A stretch of 64,000 bases of DNA, from contig JADJGQ010000001.1 of the NCBI GenBank assembly GCA_016708025.1, positions 1,178,001 to 1,242,000 of the forward strand, read 5' to 3'. How positions within the stretch are numbered: position 1 is the stretch's first letter; every line of letters begins with the position of its first letter. A program made the translations under genes and the position numbers. This document shows, in pieces, positions 48,989 through 58,400 of the stretch. Origin of the DNA: a bacterium (GTDB lineage Bacteria > Zixibacteria > MSB-5A5 > GN15 > FEB-12). The notes beneath the pieces are model-generated. The model had not been told where the DNA came from. It ran no database searches and worked only from the letters and a program-made list of their open reading frames with translations.

Positions 48989-49813
48989 TTATAGATTCCA
49001 GATCCGCTGGATGACCGGTTCGCCGTATTCGGCACCGCCGGTATGGACAGTCAGATTGGGGGCGGGTGAGAAGGAAGCTGTCCAGTGGCTATGGCCACAC
49101 AGGACTGTGATGCGGGTCTGCGGGGAGGCGATGGCAGTCCGGAGCAACATCTCCCCCATTTTCCGGCTGGAGAAAAAAGGCTGGTAGTTGTCGCCGGAGA
49201 TATGGCCACTGTAGAGGGAGGCTTCGCGAAAAGGCGGGACGTGCGTTGCTATCAGCAGATGAGAAAAGTTGGGGAGCGCCTCAGCAACCTGTGTCTCGAG
49301 ATAATTGGTCGCCTCGGCCGAGAGCCGCTGCATGACAGTCAGCCAGTGGCGCCGGACCTCAGGATCGAGACGCGGGATAGTCTGGTCAGGGCGGCGGAAG
49401 TCGCGGATCAGCAGGAAGTCGTTCAGCAGGACCGGAGATCTTTCGTAGTCGCCATTGCGGCCATCGGGCCAGCCGTCATGACCGATCAGGCAGGTAGAAT
49501 CTGATAATGGGATGATCCCGGATTGGGTCAGGTAGGTCAGTCGGGAGTTTTCCTGATTGAGGTGGCGCATCTGCTCGCGAACAGCTCCAATCGACCCGCG
49601 ATAGAAATCGTGATTACCGAGGACGAAATAGATGGGGCACTGGAGATGGGCGGCAAGTGCACGAAGATAGCTTTCGAGAGAGTCAGCCTCGCCAATGTCA
49701 CCCGTAATGACCAGGGCATCGGGCCGGTTTTCCGTCAACGTGGAGTAGAACGAGGCCAGTGCCGCATCAGAGAGAAAATTGAGGTGAATATCCGTCAGCC
49801 AAGTCAGTCTCAT
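48989..49813 (-). CDS. calcineurin-like metallophosphoesterase
   Basis: 274 residues. Metal-binding motifs of the family are in order: D8-x-H10 in LTDIHLN, GDIGE (Asp 39), LGNHDFYRG, LLIATHVPPF and VLCGHSHW. It binds two metal ions and hydrolyses a phosphoester; the substrate is not apparent. There is no signal peptide, so it is cytoplasmic. No strong ribosome site was seen before the ATG. It is divergent from the M28 peptidase gene. Confidence 0.88.
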   Translation of the reverse strand: MRLTWLTDIHLNFLSDAALASFYSTLTENRPDALVITGDIGEADSLESYLRALAAHLQCPIYFVLGNHDFYRGSIGAVREQMRHLNQENSRLTYLTQSGIIPLSDSTCLIGHDGWPDGRNGDYERSPVLLNDFLLIRDFRRPDQTIPRLDPEVRRHWLTVMQRLSAEATNYLETQVAEALPNFSHLLIATHVPPFREASLYSGHISGDNYQPFFSSRKMGEMLLRTAIASPQTRITVLCGHSHWTASFSPAPNLTVHTGGAEYGEPVIQRIWNL

Positions 49814-49892
49814 GAGCAGGTAGTTACAAAGCAGGAGGTTTCAACACAATCAAAAACACACAAGAGCCAAAAAGGTGCAGGGAAGCCTATCA

Positions 49893-49920
49893 TTGACAAA
49901 AACGTCCTATTTGCTATATT
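49893..49920 (+). promoter_or_regulatory. promoter of M28 peptidase gene
   Basis: TTGACA, 16-nt spacer, TATATT. The start codon lies about 135 nt downstream, leaving a long leader. Confidence 0.72.
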
Positions 49921-50055
49921 GAAGGCATGAAACTCGCGCCCCCTTCCCTACCATGATGCCATCATGATCCGATTGCACATATCCCTTTACAGACAGGCAA
50001 AATTGAGCGAGGCAGGCGACCGCGCTCATGGTGCTGAACACAGGAGAGTTATCTG

Positions 50056-52431
50056 ATGAAGAAATTCTGGATCGTCGTCGCGGTGCTGTTGCTGGCAGCG
50101 GCCAATGCCACTTCAGCCGATCTGTACAAAGTCACAGCCTCATCACCGCTGGACCATCAGCGGGTAGCGGCACTCGGCGGAGAACCGGTGGTTCGTCTGC
50201 TGGATGGTTACCTTGTGTTGATAGAACCATCCTCATCTGCAAACCTGGTCGAGAGTGGTCTGGAGTTTCGGCTGGTTGCCAACAATATCGAACGAGCAGA
50301 TCTGGCGCTGGATAATCGGAAGGATCGCGCCAATGCGAGCAAGTATCGATTGCTATTCGAGGAGTCCGGTTTACGGCTCTACGATGTCGATCGGCTGATT
50401 ATCGCCAGTCAGGCAGAAACGGGAGTGCCGGACCTTCGTCCGCTCCCCGAATCTTCCGTAAGTCTCCGAGTTGAGGAGACGACATTGCGCGCTGAAGAGA
50501 TGCTGGCAGAGGTGGCGATCGCCGGTGCACCATTGGATTCCCTGATTGGATTGATTTCGCAGGATTCGCTGCAGGCCAACTTGCTGACACTTCAGGCATT
50601 TGGGACACGTGTGGCCGGAACAGCTCCGAATATCACTTCGCGCAATTGGATCCGGGACAAATTAATCAGCTATGGATATACCAGCGTGGTTTATGACAGT
50701 TTCACGGCCTCTGTCTCAGGCGGGACGAAGATGTGCTACAACGTGCTGGCCACGCAAACCGGGACAGTCCATCCCAATCACTTTGTGATCGTCGGGGCAC
50801 ACCGCGACGCGGTTACTGGTTCGCCGGGGGCCGATGACAATGGTTCGGGGACAATCGCGGTGCTGGAGATCGCCCGCGTGCTTAAGAATATTCCGACCGA
50901 ACTGACAATGATCTATGCTCTATACGACGCGGAAGAATACGGGTTGTACGGATCAGCACACCATGCGGCAGAGCTAAACGCACGCGGGGACTCCCTCGTG
51001 TACATGCTGAATATGGATATGATCGCGCACTTCCAAAATACCGCAGACGCAAATTTGTATCATGGTTCCAATACTGAGTTTTCGTCGCTCTGGATCACCT
51101 TAGCAGATTCCTTGGTTGGGATCACGGGACATCTGGCGGGAAGCTCTTCCGGGTCGGATCACTATCCATATTCTCAATATGGTTATCCGGTTACGTTCGC
51201 CGCGGAGTACATCTTCTCAACGGTATATCATTCGGTTCGCGACTCATCGAGCTACATGAACTTCCCTTACATGACAAAGTTGGTAAAAGGATGTTTGGCG
51301 ACCGGGTATACGGTTGCACAAACGGCCGGACCCCGCCCGTCGTTGGCGATGGAACTTTCGTCCGCGGCACCGATCATGGTGCAACCGGACGGATCAACGT
51401 CGTTCAACGTAACGATAACCTCGGCATATGACGGGACAGTGGTACCGGGGTCGGCGCGCCTGCACTACGCGCTTGATGGTGCGGCGTTTGTTGACGTTCC
51501 GTTAACACTCGTCGGCGGCAATGTATATACGGCAGTATTCCCCGAACTGACGTGCGGAAGCGACCTGCAATATTATCTGTCGGTGGACGAAGTGGTCTCC
51601 GGGACATTCAGTTTCCCGGATCTCGCACATCCGTATCAGGCGGTTGTGGGAACCTCGATGACGGTGGCGTTCGAAGATAATTTTGAGACGAACAAAGGAT
51701 GGACAGTGACCGGAAATGCGGTAGACGGCCAGTGGAGCCGAGGAGTTCCGGTCGGGTTGGGCGAGCGCGGAGATCCTCGCTATGACTATGATGGTTCCGG
51801 CAGTTGTTTCCTTACAGATAATGTTTACGGAAACTCTGATGTAGACGACGGGACGACTTACCTAATATCGCCGACCCTTGATCTCTCTGCAGGAAACGCG
51901 CAGGTCAGTTATGCGGTCTGGTTCTCCAATAACTTTGGCGCGGCTCCATACGAAGATGTATTCAAGGTATGGATCTCCGAAGACAACGGGTCAGTCTGGA
52001 ATCAGGCAGATGCGGTCGGACCGGTGACGGACGCCGGTGGTGGCTGGTATGTCCGGACATTCTGGGTGGGCGATTGGGTGACGCCGAGCAGTCAGGTCAG
52101 GTTGCGTTTTGAGGCGGCCGATCTTGGGTCAGGTTCGGTGGTTGAGGCGGCGGTAGACGCGATAGCAGTGAGACGGTTCGACTGCGCTCCTCCCTCATGC
52201 TGTACCGGTGCGACTGGGAATGTGAACTTGAGCGCGTTGGACAATCCGGATCTTTCGGATCTGGCGATGTTGATCAGTTACTTGACGTTGACCGAGCGAC
52301 CGGAACTCCCCTGCGCCGATGAGGCAAACGTGAATCAGATCGGCCCATTGACGCCAGATCTGTCAGATTTGTCATTGATGATCGCCTATCTGACGCAGAC
52401 TCCGCGCCCGGAACTTCCGGCCTGCCCATAA
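50056..52431 (+). CDS. secreted M28-family metallopeptidase with dockerin-like doublet
   Basis: 791 residues; AGGAGAG before the ATG and signal peptide MKKFWIVVAVLLLAAANATS. Residues 20-200 are a propeptide-like region. The M28 aminopeptidase domain (about 205-430) has all five zinc ligands or their contexts: IVGAHRDAV, GADDNGSGTIAVLE, YDAEEYGLYGS, LNMDMIAH and YHSVRD. Residues about 430-520 are a beta domain and 530-700 a MAM/concanavalin-like jelly roll (FEDNFETNKGWTVTGNAVDG). The end is CCTGATGNVN, DLSDLAMLISYLTLTERP and DLSDLSLMIAYLTQTPRP, ending LPACP. It would release N-terminal amino acids from extracellular peptides. Confidence 0.92.
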   Translation: MKKFWIVVAVLLLAAANATSADLYKVTASSPLDHQRVAALGGEPVVRLLDGYLVLIEPSSSANLVESGLEFRLVANNIERADLALDNRKDRANASKYRLLFEESGLRLYDVDRLIIASQAETGVPDLRPLPESSVSLRVEETTLRAEEMLAEVAIAGAPLDSLIGLISQDSLQANLLTLQAFGTRVAGTAPNITSRNWIRDKLISYGYTSVVYDSFTASVSGGTKMCYNVLATQTGTVHPNHFVIVGAHRDAVTGSPGADDNGSGTIAVLEIARVLKNIPTELTMIYALYDAEEYGLYGSAHHAAELNARGDSLVYMLNMDMIAHFQNTADANLYHGSNTEFSSLWITLADSLVGITGHLAGSSSGSDHYPYSQYGYPVTFAAEYIFSTVYHSVRDSSSYMNFPYMTKLVKGCLATGYTVAQTAGPRPSLAMELSSAAPIMVQPDGSTSFNVTITSAYDGTVVPGSARLHYALDGAAFVDVPLTLVGGNVYTAVFPELTCGSDLQYYLSVDEVVSGTFSFPDLAHPYQAVVGTSMTVAFEDNFETNKGWTVTGNAVDGQWSRGVPVGLGERGDPRYDYDGSGSCFLTDNVYGNSDVDDGTTYLISPTLDLSAGNAQVSYAVWFSNNFGAAPYEDVFKVWISEDNGSVWNQADAVGPVTDAGGGWYVRTFWVGDWVTPSSQVRLRFEAADLGSGSVVEAAVDAIAVRRFDCAPPSCCTGATGNVNLSALDNPDLSDLAMLISYLTLTERPELPCADEANVNQIGPLTPDLSDLSLMIAYLTQTPRPELPACP

Positions 52432-52533
52432 TTCAGGCGATTGAATAGAATGAAGACGGGGATGGCATGTGCTGTCCCCGCATTTCTGGAGAATAAGTAG
52501 CCTCACGGAGTCCTGTTTTATCAAGAAAACTAC

Positions 52534-52562
52534 TTGGCAGGAACCGAGTTAGCGTGTATCTT
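52534..52562 (+). promoter_or_regulatory. promoter of M43 peptidase operon
   Basis: TTGGCA, 17-nt spacer, TATCTT, about 70 nt before the ATG. It may serve the whole rightward gene run to the end of the window. Just before it, GGGGA...TCCCC near 52456-52480 may be a weak terminator of the M28 gene. Confidence 0.6.
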
Positions 52563-52634
52563 GTTATGACGACGAAGTAAATCCCGCTCGCCTACCCTCA
52601 CTGGGCGCGTACACCAGACAGAAGGAATGTAGAA

Positions 52635-54512
52635 ATGGTCACACTGAGATTGGACCTTCCCGGTGCTGTTCCGGCAGGTCTTCGCGCGCTTCTCACCATC
52701 ACACTATTATGCATGGTCGGAGTTATCCTGTTGATATCCAGCGATGTTGCCGCGCAGGATGTCGGCTCCACAGGCGCCACCCAAATGCCGGAGAACGGCG
52801 AATGGTGCGGGACGCAGAAATTGTGGGAGCTCAAGAGTGTGGCGAATACTAATGAAGCGGCGGCCTGTATCGGTAATGGACCGTGCGATATTGCCGGGAC
52901 GCGCAATGCGTTCATTCCGGAGCCGGACCAGTCAATGACCATCATTCGCTTGATGTTTCATATAATTACGCTGGATGACGGAAGTAACCCATCCACTACC
53001 CCGAGCATGATAGCACAACAGGTGGCGAACCTGAATGCGGATTACGCGCCGCTGCGCGTTTCGTTCGAATACGATTATCGGACGCATGCATCGACGGCTT
53101 ACCGCTCGCTGAACGGGGGCGAATTCGATCTGATGAAGGAAGCATACGCGATCATGCCGGATTCTCAGATGAACGTCTTTGTTTCGTACGTGGAAGAATC
53201 ATATTCGTACGGCACGTTTCCCTGGGACGGGGACGCCTTGACCGCCCGTGGCGGCATTGTTATGACGACCGGGCACTTTAGTTCGGTACAGTCGACACTG
53301 GCGCATGAAGTCGGACATTGCCTTGGGCTCTGGCACACGCACCACGGGGTCAGCGAAGTCAATCAGTGCAGTGATTGTTATGAAAAAGCAGCAAGCGGCG
53401 ACGGAGACGTGACCGGAGATTTCTGCGAAGATACCGAACCGACTCCGTTGAGTTACGCGTGCGGCGGCCCGGGCGGGTCCGATCCGTGTAACGGTCAGCC
53501 TTGGGGGGCAACCGATCCGCAGAATTACATGGGATATGCGGGCGAGGGCTGCTGGAGCGAATTCTCCCCTCAGCAAAGAGGCAGAATGCATTGCTGGATC
53601 AATGATCGCCTGCTCGGCTGGTCATCGGGGGTCAGATTCAATTATTCAAACACGCTGGGCGAAGCGCCCTTGACTGTTGACTTTGAAGGTATCACCGCCA
53701 AGACGGTGAATGACTGGAATTGGACGTTTGGGGACGGGCAGTCGTCGACTGAGCAGTCGCCGAGCCACATGTATAATAATCCGGGACAGTATGATGTTCG
53801 TTTGACGATTGACGCGGTCGAGGGGACGTATGAAGCGATCCGTCGCGAGTTAGTCTGGGCCCACAAGGATACCCTAAAGGTGGCGACAGTGAGCACTGTT
53901 CCCGGGACCTCTCAGCGCATCGATATCTACGCACACAACTATTTGCCGGTACAGGAATTGTTGCTGCCAGTAAGCTGGGATGGCCCGGCGACGGTGACCT
54001 TTGATTCCGTCTCAACCGCGGGACTTCGGACAGCCTATATGGCAGTGCAGGACTATGCGCACTATGATGATTACAGCAAGCGGATCACCTATCGACTGGC
54101 AATCTCGCCGTCGGGGATGCAGTCGCCACTGGCGGCCGGGACTGGTCCGGTGTTGTCTGTGTACCTGACTGCTGCTCCGGGGACAGTGGTTGATAATCCG
54201 GTTTCGCTGATCAGCTACTCAACCGCGTTTCAGAGCTACGCGCCGACGTTTACCGTTTTGCCGGGCAACTATGGTCCGACGACCGTAGCCGGAAAACTGA
54301 AGGCGTGTCTGGCGGGCGATGTTAATAATGACGGAATCGGTCCAGACGTTACAGACCTGTCATTCCTGATCGGATTCCTCACCGGAAGCGTGCCGCAGTT
54401 GCCGAATCCGGCAACCGCAAACGTAAACGGCACGGGGCCGGTTGATATTTCAGATCTTTCATATTTCATTCTTTTCATGGTAGGCGGTGGGGCTGCGCCG
54501 GTCTGCCCTTGA
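52635..54512 (+). CDS. secreted M43-type metallopeptidase with PKD and dockerin-like modules
   Basis: 625 residues after AAGGA. The signal segment is internal to the first 50 residues (ALLTITLLCMVGVILLISSD, then VAAQ), longer than usual. The peptidase domain has the metzincin zinc motif LAHEVGHCLGLWHTHHG and a Met-turn region NYMGYAGEGCWSEFS, with disulfide-type Cys, as in the pappalysin/cytophagalysin M43 family. A PKD domain follows (PLTVDFEGITAKTVNDWNWT, FGDGQSSTEQSPSH), then a cohesin-like or Ig-like beta domain (RIDIYAHNYLPVQELLLPVS). The C-terminal GDVNNDGIGPDVTDLSFLIG and DISDLSYFILFM form the dockerin-like doublet; this copy keeps the canonical DVNNDG calcium loop. It is followed after 31 nt by the methyltransferase gene. 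Confidence 0.9.
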   Translation: MVTLRLDLPGAVPAGLRALLTITLLCMVGVILLISSDVAAQDVGSTGATQMPENGEWCGTQKLWELKSVANTNEAAACIGNGPCDIAGTRNAFIPEPDQSMTIIRLMFHIITLDDGSNPSTTPSMIAQQVANLNADYAPLRVSFEYDYRTHASTAYRSLNGGEFDLMKEAYAIMPDSQMNVFVSYVEESYSYGTFPWDGDALTARGGIVMTTGHFSSVQSTLAHEVGHCLGLWHTHHGVSEVNQCSDCYEKAASGDGDVTGDFCEDTEPTPLSYACGGPGGSDPCNGQPWGATDPQNYMGYAGEGCWSEFSPQQRGRMHCWINDRLLGWSSGVRFNYSNTLGEAPLTVDFEGITAKTVNDWNWTFGDGQSSTEQSPSHMYNNPGQYDVRLTIDAVEGTYEAIRRELVWAHKDTLKVATVSTVPGTSQRIDIYAHNYLPVQELLLPVSWDGPATVTFDSVSTAGLRTAYMAVQDYAHYDDYSKRITYRLAISPSGMQSPLAAGTGPVLSVYLTAAPGTVVDNPVSLISYSTAFQSYAPTFTVLPGNYGPTTVAGKLKACLAGDVNNDGIGPDVTDLSFLIGFLTGSVPQLPNPATANVNGTGPVDISDLSYFILFMVGGGAAPVCP

Positions 54513-54543
54513 CCCTTGTTGAGCCAGGATTGTCGGAGAGACG

Positions 54544-55458
54544 ATGAGTCGGTCTTCGCTTGATTGGTTAAAGAGATTGAACATACAGGGACCGGTTCTG
54601 CTTGATGGCGGAACTGGTTCTTTGTTATGGGAGCGGAAAGGGAAGGCAGGTGGGAATGCCGGAGCTCCCTCTTCCCTGTTCAACCTGACTGATCCGGGGA
54701 TCGTGGAAACGGTCCATCGAGAGTTTGTGGCCGCGTCGTCTCAAGTACTGGTGACTAACAGCTTTGGAGCGGTATCGCGATACTTACAGCAATTTGGGAT
54801 GGCGGGTCGTCAGGAGGAGATCAACGTTGCAGCGGTAACTTTGGCCAGGCGTGGCGCGAGTGGGGCGCTCTCGGAGGTCCTCATCGCGGGATCAATAGGG
54901 CCATTGCCGCCGGACCTTCCGGACGACGAGGTCCGGTCGCTCTTTTCGGAGCAGGCGCGGACCTTAATTCAGGCCGGTGTCGACCTGTTGCTGTGCGAGA
55001 CGATGATGTCGGGAAGGCAGGCGGCAGAAGCGGCGAAAGCGGTAAAACGAGTGATGGCGGAACTTGATCGAGCGATGCCACTGGTAGTATCGATGGTTCC
55101 CCCACCAGACAGAAAGCCTCCGGATGATTGGGCCGCCGTAAGTGAACTGCTGACTGCCGGTGAAATTGACCTGTTTGGGTTGAATTGCGGAGAGGGCCCG
55201 GATGCGATCTGGAGAGTTCTGGACAGACTGGATAAAGAGAAATTTGGTCCCTATTGGATCAAGGCAAGCGCCGGTCTACCCCGAGTTATGGATGGGAAAT
55301 TGGTCTACCCTATTAGCCCAGAGCAGTTCGCAGGAGAAGTTGCTGAGATAGTGAAATCTTTTCCGGTTGTCGCGGTGGGTGGTTGTTGCGGCGCGTCGCC
55401 GCAGCACATTCATTCTCTGGGCGCAGTTCTTCATCGCACGACAAGGGTTGAAGTGTGA
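54544..55458 (+). CDS. homocysteine S-methyltransferase-like protein
   Basis: 304 residues; GGAGAG before the ATG. The barrel shows the family marks: LLDGGTGSLLWERKG at the N-terminus, LVTNSFGAVSRYL, LLCETMMSGRQAAEA, LFGLNCGEGPD and VGGCCGASPQHI. The Cys in LNC and the GGCC pair are the zinc ligands that activate homocysteine. The family moves a methyl group from S-methylmethionine, betaine or methyl-tetrahydrofolate to homocysteine. It is cytoplasmic, yet it sits in an operon of secreted proteins: its stop codon overlaps the GTG start of the subtilisin gene. Confidence 0.88.
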   Translation: MSRSSLDWLKRLNIQGPVLLDGGTGSLLWERKGKAGGNAGAPSSLFNLTDPGIVETVHREFVAASSQVLVTNSFGAVSRYLQQFGMAGRQEEINVAAVTLARRGASGALSEVLIAGSIGPLPPDLPDDEVRSLFSEQARTLIQAGVDLLLCETMMSGRQAAEAAKAVKRVMAELDRAMPLVVSMVPPPDRKPPDDWAAVSELLTAGEIDLFGLNCGEGPDAIWRVLDRLDKEKFGPYWIKASAGLPRVMDGKLVYPISPEQFAGEVAEIVKSFPVVAVGGCCGASPQHIHSLGAVLHRTTRVEV

Positions 55459-58400
55459 AAAGCATGACACATCAATTTCTTGCCGAAGACGCGACAAGTA
55501 AACGAATTGTGGTGCACGGTCGTCTTGTGAGTGATATGCCAAAAAGTCTGGTCCCAATACAGAATATGTTTCGCCAAAGCAGTGCTCTCCTCTGGATACT
55601 TCTCCTGCTTGTCTGGCCAATGAGCTCAGGAGTGGCAAACAGTGGCAAAGGGTATATCCCGGGCAGATTTATCGTCAAATTCAATTCCGATATTGCGGCC
55701 GGACAGGTTCGTCAGGCGTTGTCCGCTACCATGTCGATGGAGCCGCTGTATCCGACTCCGATGCGCGCGGCCGCAACGGCGGGAAACGAATGGGGAAGGT
55801 ACTTCATTGTGACTGCTGACAGCGGAGCGACTGTAGAGGCGATCCGCACCGAGATCGGCGATGGTTTGATCGCGTACGTGGAGCAGGATCAGTACCTTGA
55901 ATTCTCCGACTGGCCGACCGATCCCCTCCTGTCGAATCAGTGGTACCTGGTAAATGAAGGTCAGGAGTACTTCGGTATCGCGAGAATTGACGGATACTTC
56001 AATGACCAGTTGGTTATGAAATCCGGGGACCCAGACGCTGATATCAAAATCAGAGCGATCTATGAGAATCCGCCGTCAGACACACACGATGTGGTGGTTG
56101 GCGTGATCGACACCGGCACCGATCCGTTGCATCCGGAGCTGGCTGGGCGGCTCTGGCAGAATCCGGGTGAGATCGCTGGAAATGGCGCTGACGACGATCA
56201 TAACGGATTCGTGGATGATACGATCGGGTGGGATATGTCGGGGGATACATCGCGATTTATCGACATCGTCGGAGATAACGACATCACGGATATTCATGGC
56301 CATGGGACTCATATTGCAGGGATAGTGGCGTCGAATGCGGATGGGGTTGGAATAGTTGGCGTTGCTCCCTGGTCAAAGGTCATGACAGTTAAGATCCGGC
56401 CAAACGCGTTTTTGTCGATCGGAACCGCCGGTCTGCTGTATGCGATCAACAACGGGGCAAATGTCGTGAATATCAGTTGGGGGACACCCTTCCAGGCACT
56501 GGTTCTGGAGGATGCGTTGCGATATGCCCGACAGAGCGACGTGTTTGTGGCGATAGCGGCCGGAAACAGCGGCGATAGTACGCGGGCCAATCCGGCGGCA
56601 ATAGATTCGGCGTTTGCCGTCGGCGCGGGGAATTCTCGCGGATATATGACCTGGTTCTCGACTTGGGGACCATTCGTGGATATTGTCGCTCCCGGAGAGG
56701 ATATCCTCTCACTTAGAGCGACCGGAACAGATATGTATGGTTCGGAGGCGGGTGAACCGGGAGTCAGAATAATTGGGCCGGACTCGCTGTACTACCTGTC
56801 AGATGGTACCTCGATGGCCGCGCCGGTGGCGGCTGGGGCTGCGGCGCTCTTGAAATCGATCAGGCCCGACCTGGCAGTTGGTCAGATAGAAGATCTACTG
56901 CGCCTTGGGGCCGATGACTTAACCGATCCTCTCGAACGCGGCGATACGCTGATCGGACCGGACTCAGTCTGCGGTTATGGTTACCTGAACATTGCGCAGT
57001 CGCTGGCACTGGTGACACATGGATCAATCACCTTTAGCTCTCCCCTTCAGATGCAGCGATACTTCGGCGCCGTCGAGATCCGGGCGTTACCGCTCGCAGG
57101 GTACAGCGGGAACTGGACATTGGAGTACAGCTACGGGCTTCTCTCAGAAAACTGGCAGACGCTGGCAAGCGGCAGTAGCCCGATGTCAGACAGCGTGCTT
57201 TTTCTCTTCGATGAACCATCAATGAACGGCTGGATAAATCTTCGCTTGAGTGACGACTTCGGTCACCAGTCGATCAGGCGATTTTTGTATGTCAACGAGG
57301 ATTCGTTGACGCTGCTGTCCCCTCGCATGGGTGACACTCTTCGCTATTCGATAGCAGTTCGCGGCAGTGTGTATGGTCCGACTTTCGACTCATTGCGGGT
57401 TAGTTATCGGTCAACTGGTTCGGAACAACTGCTCTTTCATGGAAGCCAGGAATACTTCGATTCAGTGATCACCAACTGGAATGCATCGGGACTTAAGAGC
57501 GGCAATTACACGCTCTACTTTCGAGGGTATTTTGAGGACTCGACTCGAGTTGATTCCGCCCGCATTTATGTAGCATCCTCGTTTGCCGCGGGATGGCCGC
57601 AAGCTCAGCCATCGCGCGGGGCGGCCTCAGTGGTGATCGCGGACCTGGAACATGACGGCGTAAACGAACTGATCGCCACCAGTGCTTATGGGTTGTTCGT
57701 TTTTGAAGCGAATGGAGTGCTCAAACCTGGTTTCCCGGTGCTCACCGACAAAGATATGCGCTGCATGCCTGCGGTATATGATGTCGATCAGGATGGCGTG
57801 GATGAGATCATCACGCTGAATCCGGAAGGGGTGCATGTTTTCAATCCGGACGGAAGTTATGCGAGTGGTTGGCCGCGCCTGATGGAGACCGGAGTCTCAA
57901 CACTGTTTGGCGCACCAACACCATCGGTGGTGAACCTGATGGAAGGGCAGCCGCCGGTTATCATGTTTGTGGATGGGCTCGGTGAGGTCAAGGCGTATCG
58001 ACTGAATGGTGAGCCATACTTCTTCTCGCTCGGTGGAATATTTACGACCTTTCCACCACATCCGACTCCAGTCTATTTCTTTGCCGGAAACTCTGTCTCG
58101 ACAGCAGACCTGGATGGGGATGGGACAATCGAAGTAATCGTCAATTACTGTGGACTTGATCCCTGGGCAGGTGTGGCAATTTATGAAGGGCGGACCGGTC
58201 GGCCTGCGTTTCGACAAACCTCCGCTTTATCAGTATTTGGGATGCTTACATATGGAATGGTTTTATCCGACCTGACTGGCGATAGTCTGCCGGAAGTGAT
58301 CGTGGTCGGCCAGAATGAGACGTTTCAGCGAACGATCTGGGTGAAAACACGTTCCGCGACGTGTGGCCTGAAGGATCTTCCCGGCTTCCCGATCGTGATG

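Noticed and set aside
52635..54512. A cohesin domain in the M43 peptidase that could pair with the dockerin-like modules
   Set aside because: The beta domain after PKD has a loosely similar pattern, but I cannot see convincing cohesin signatures without a profile search.
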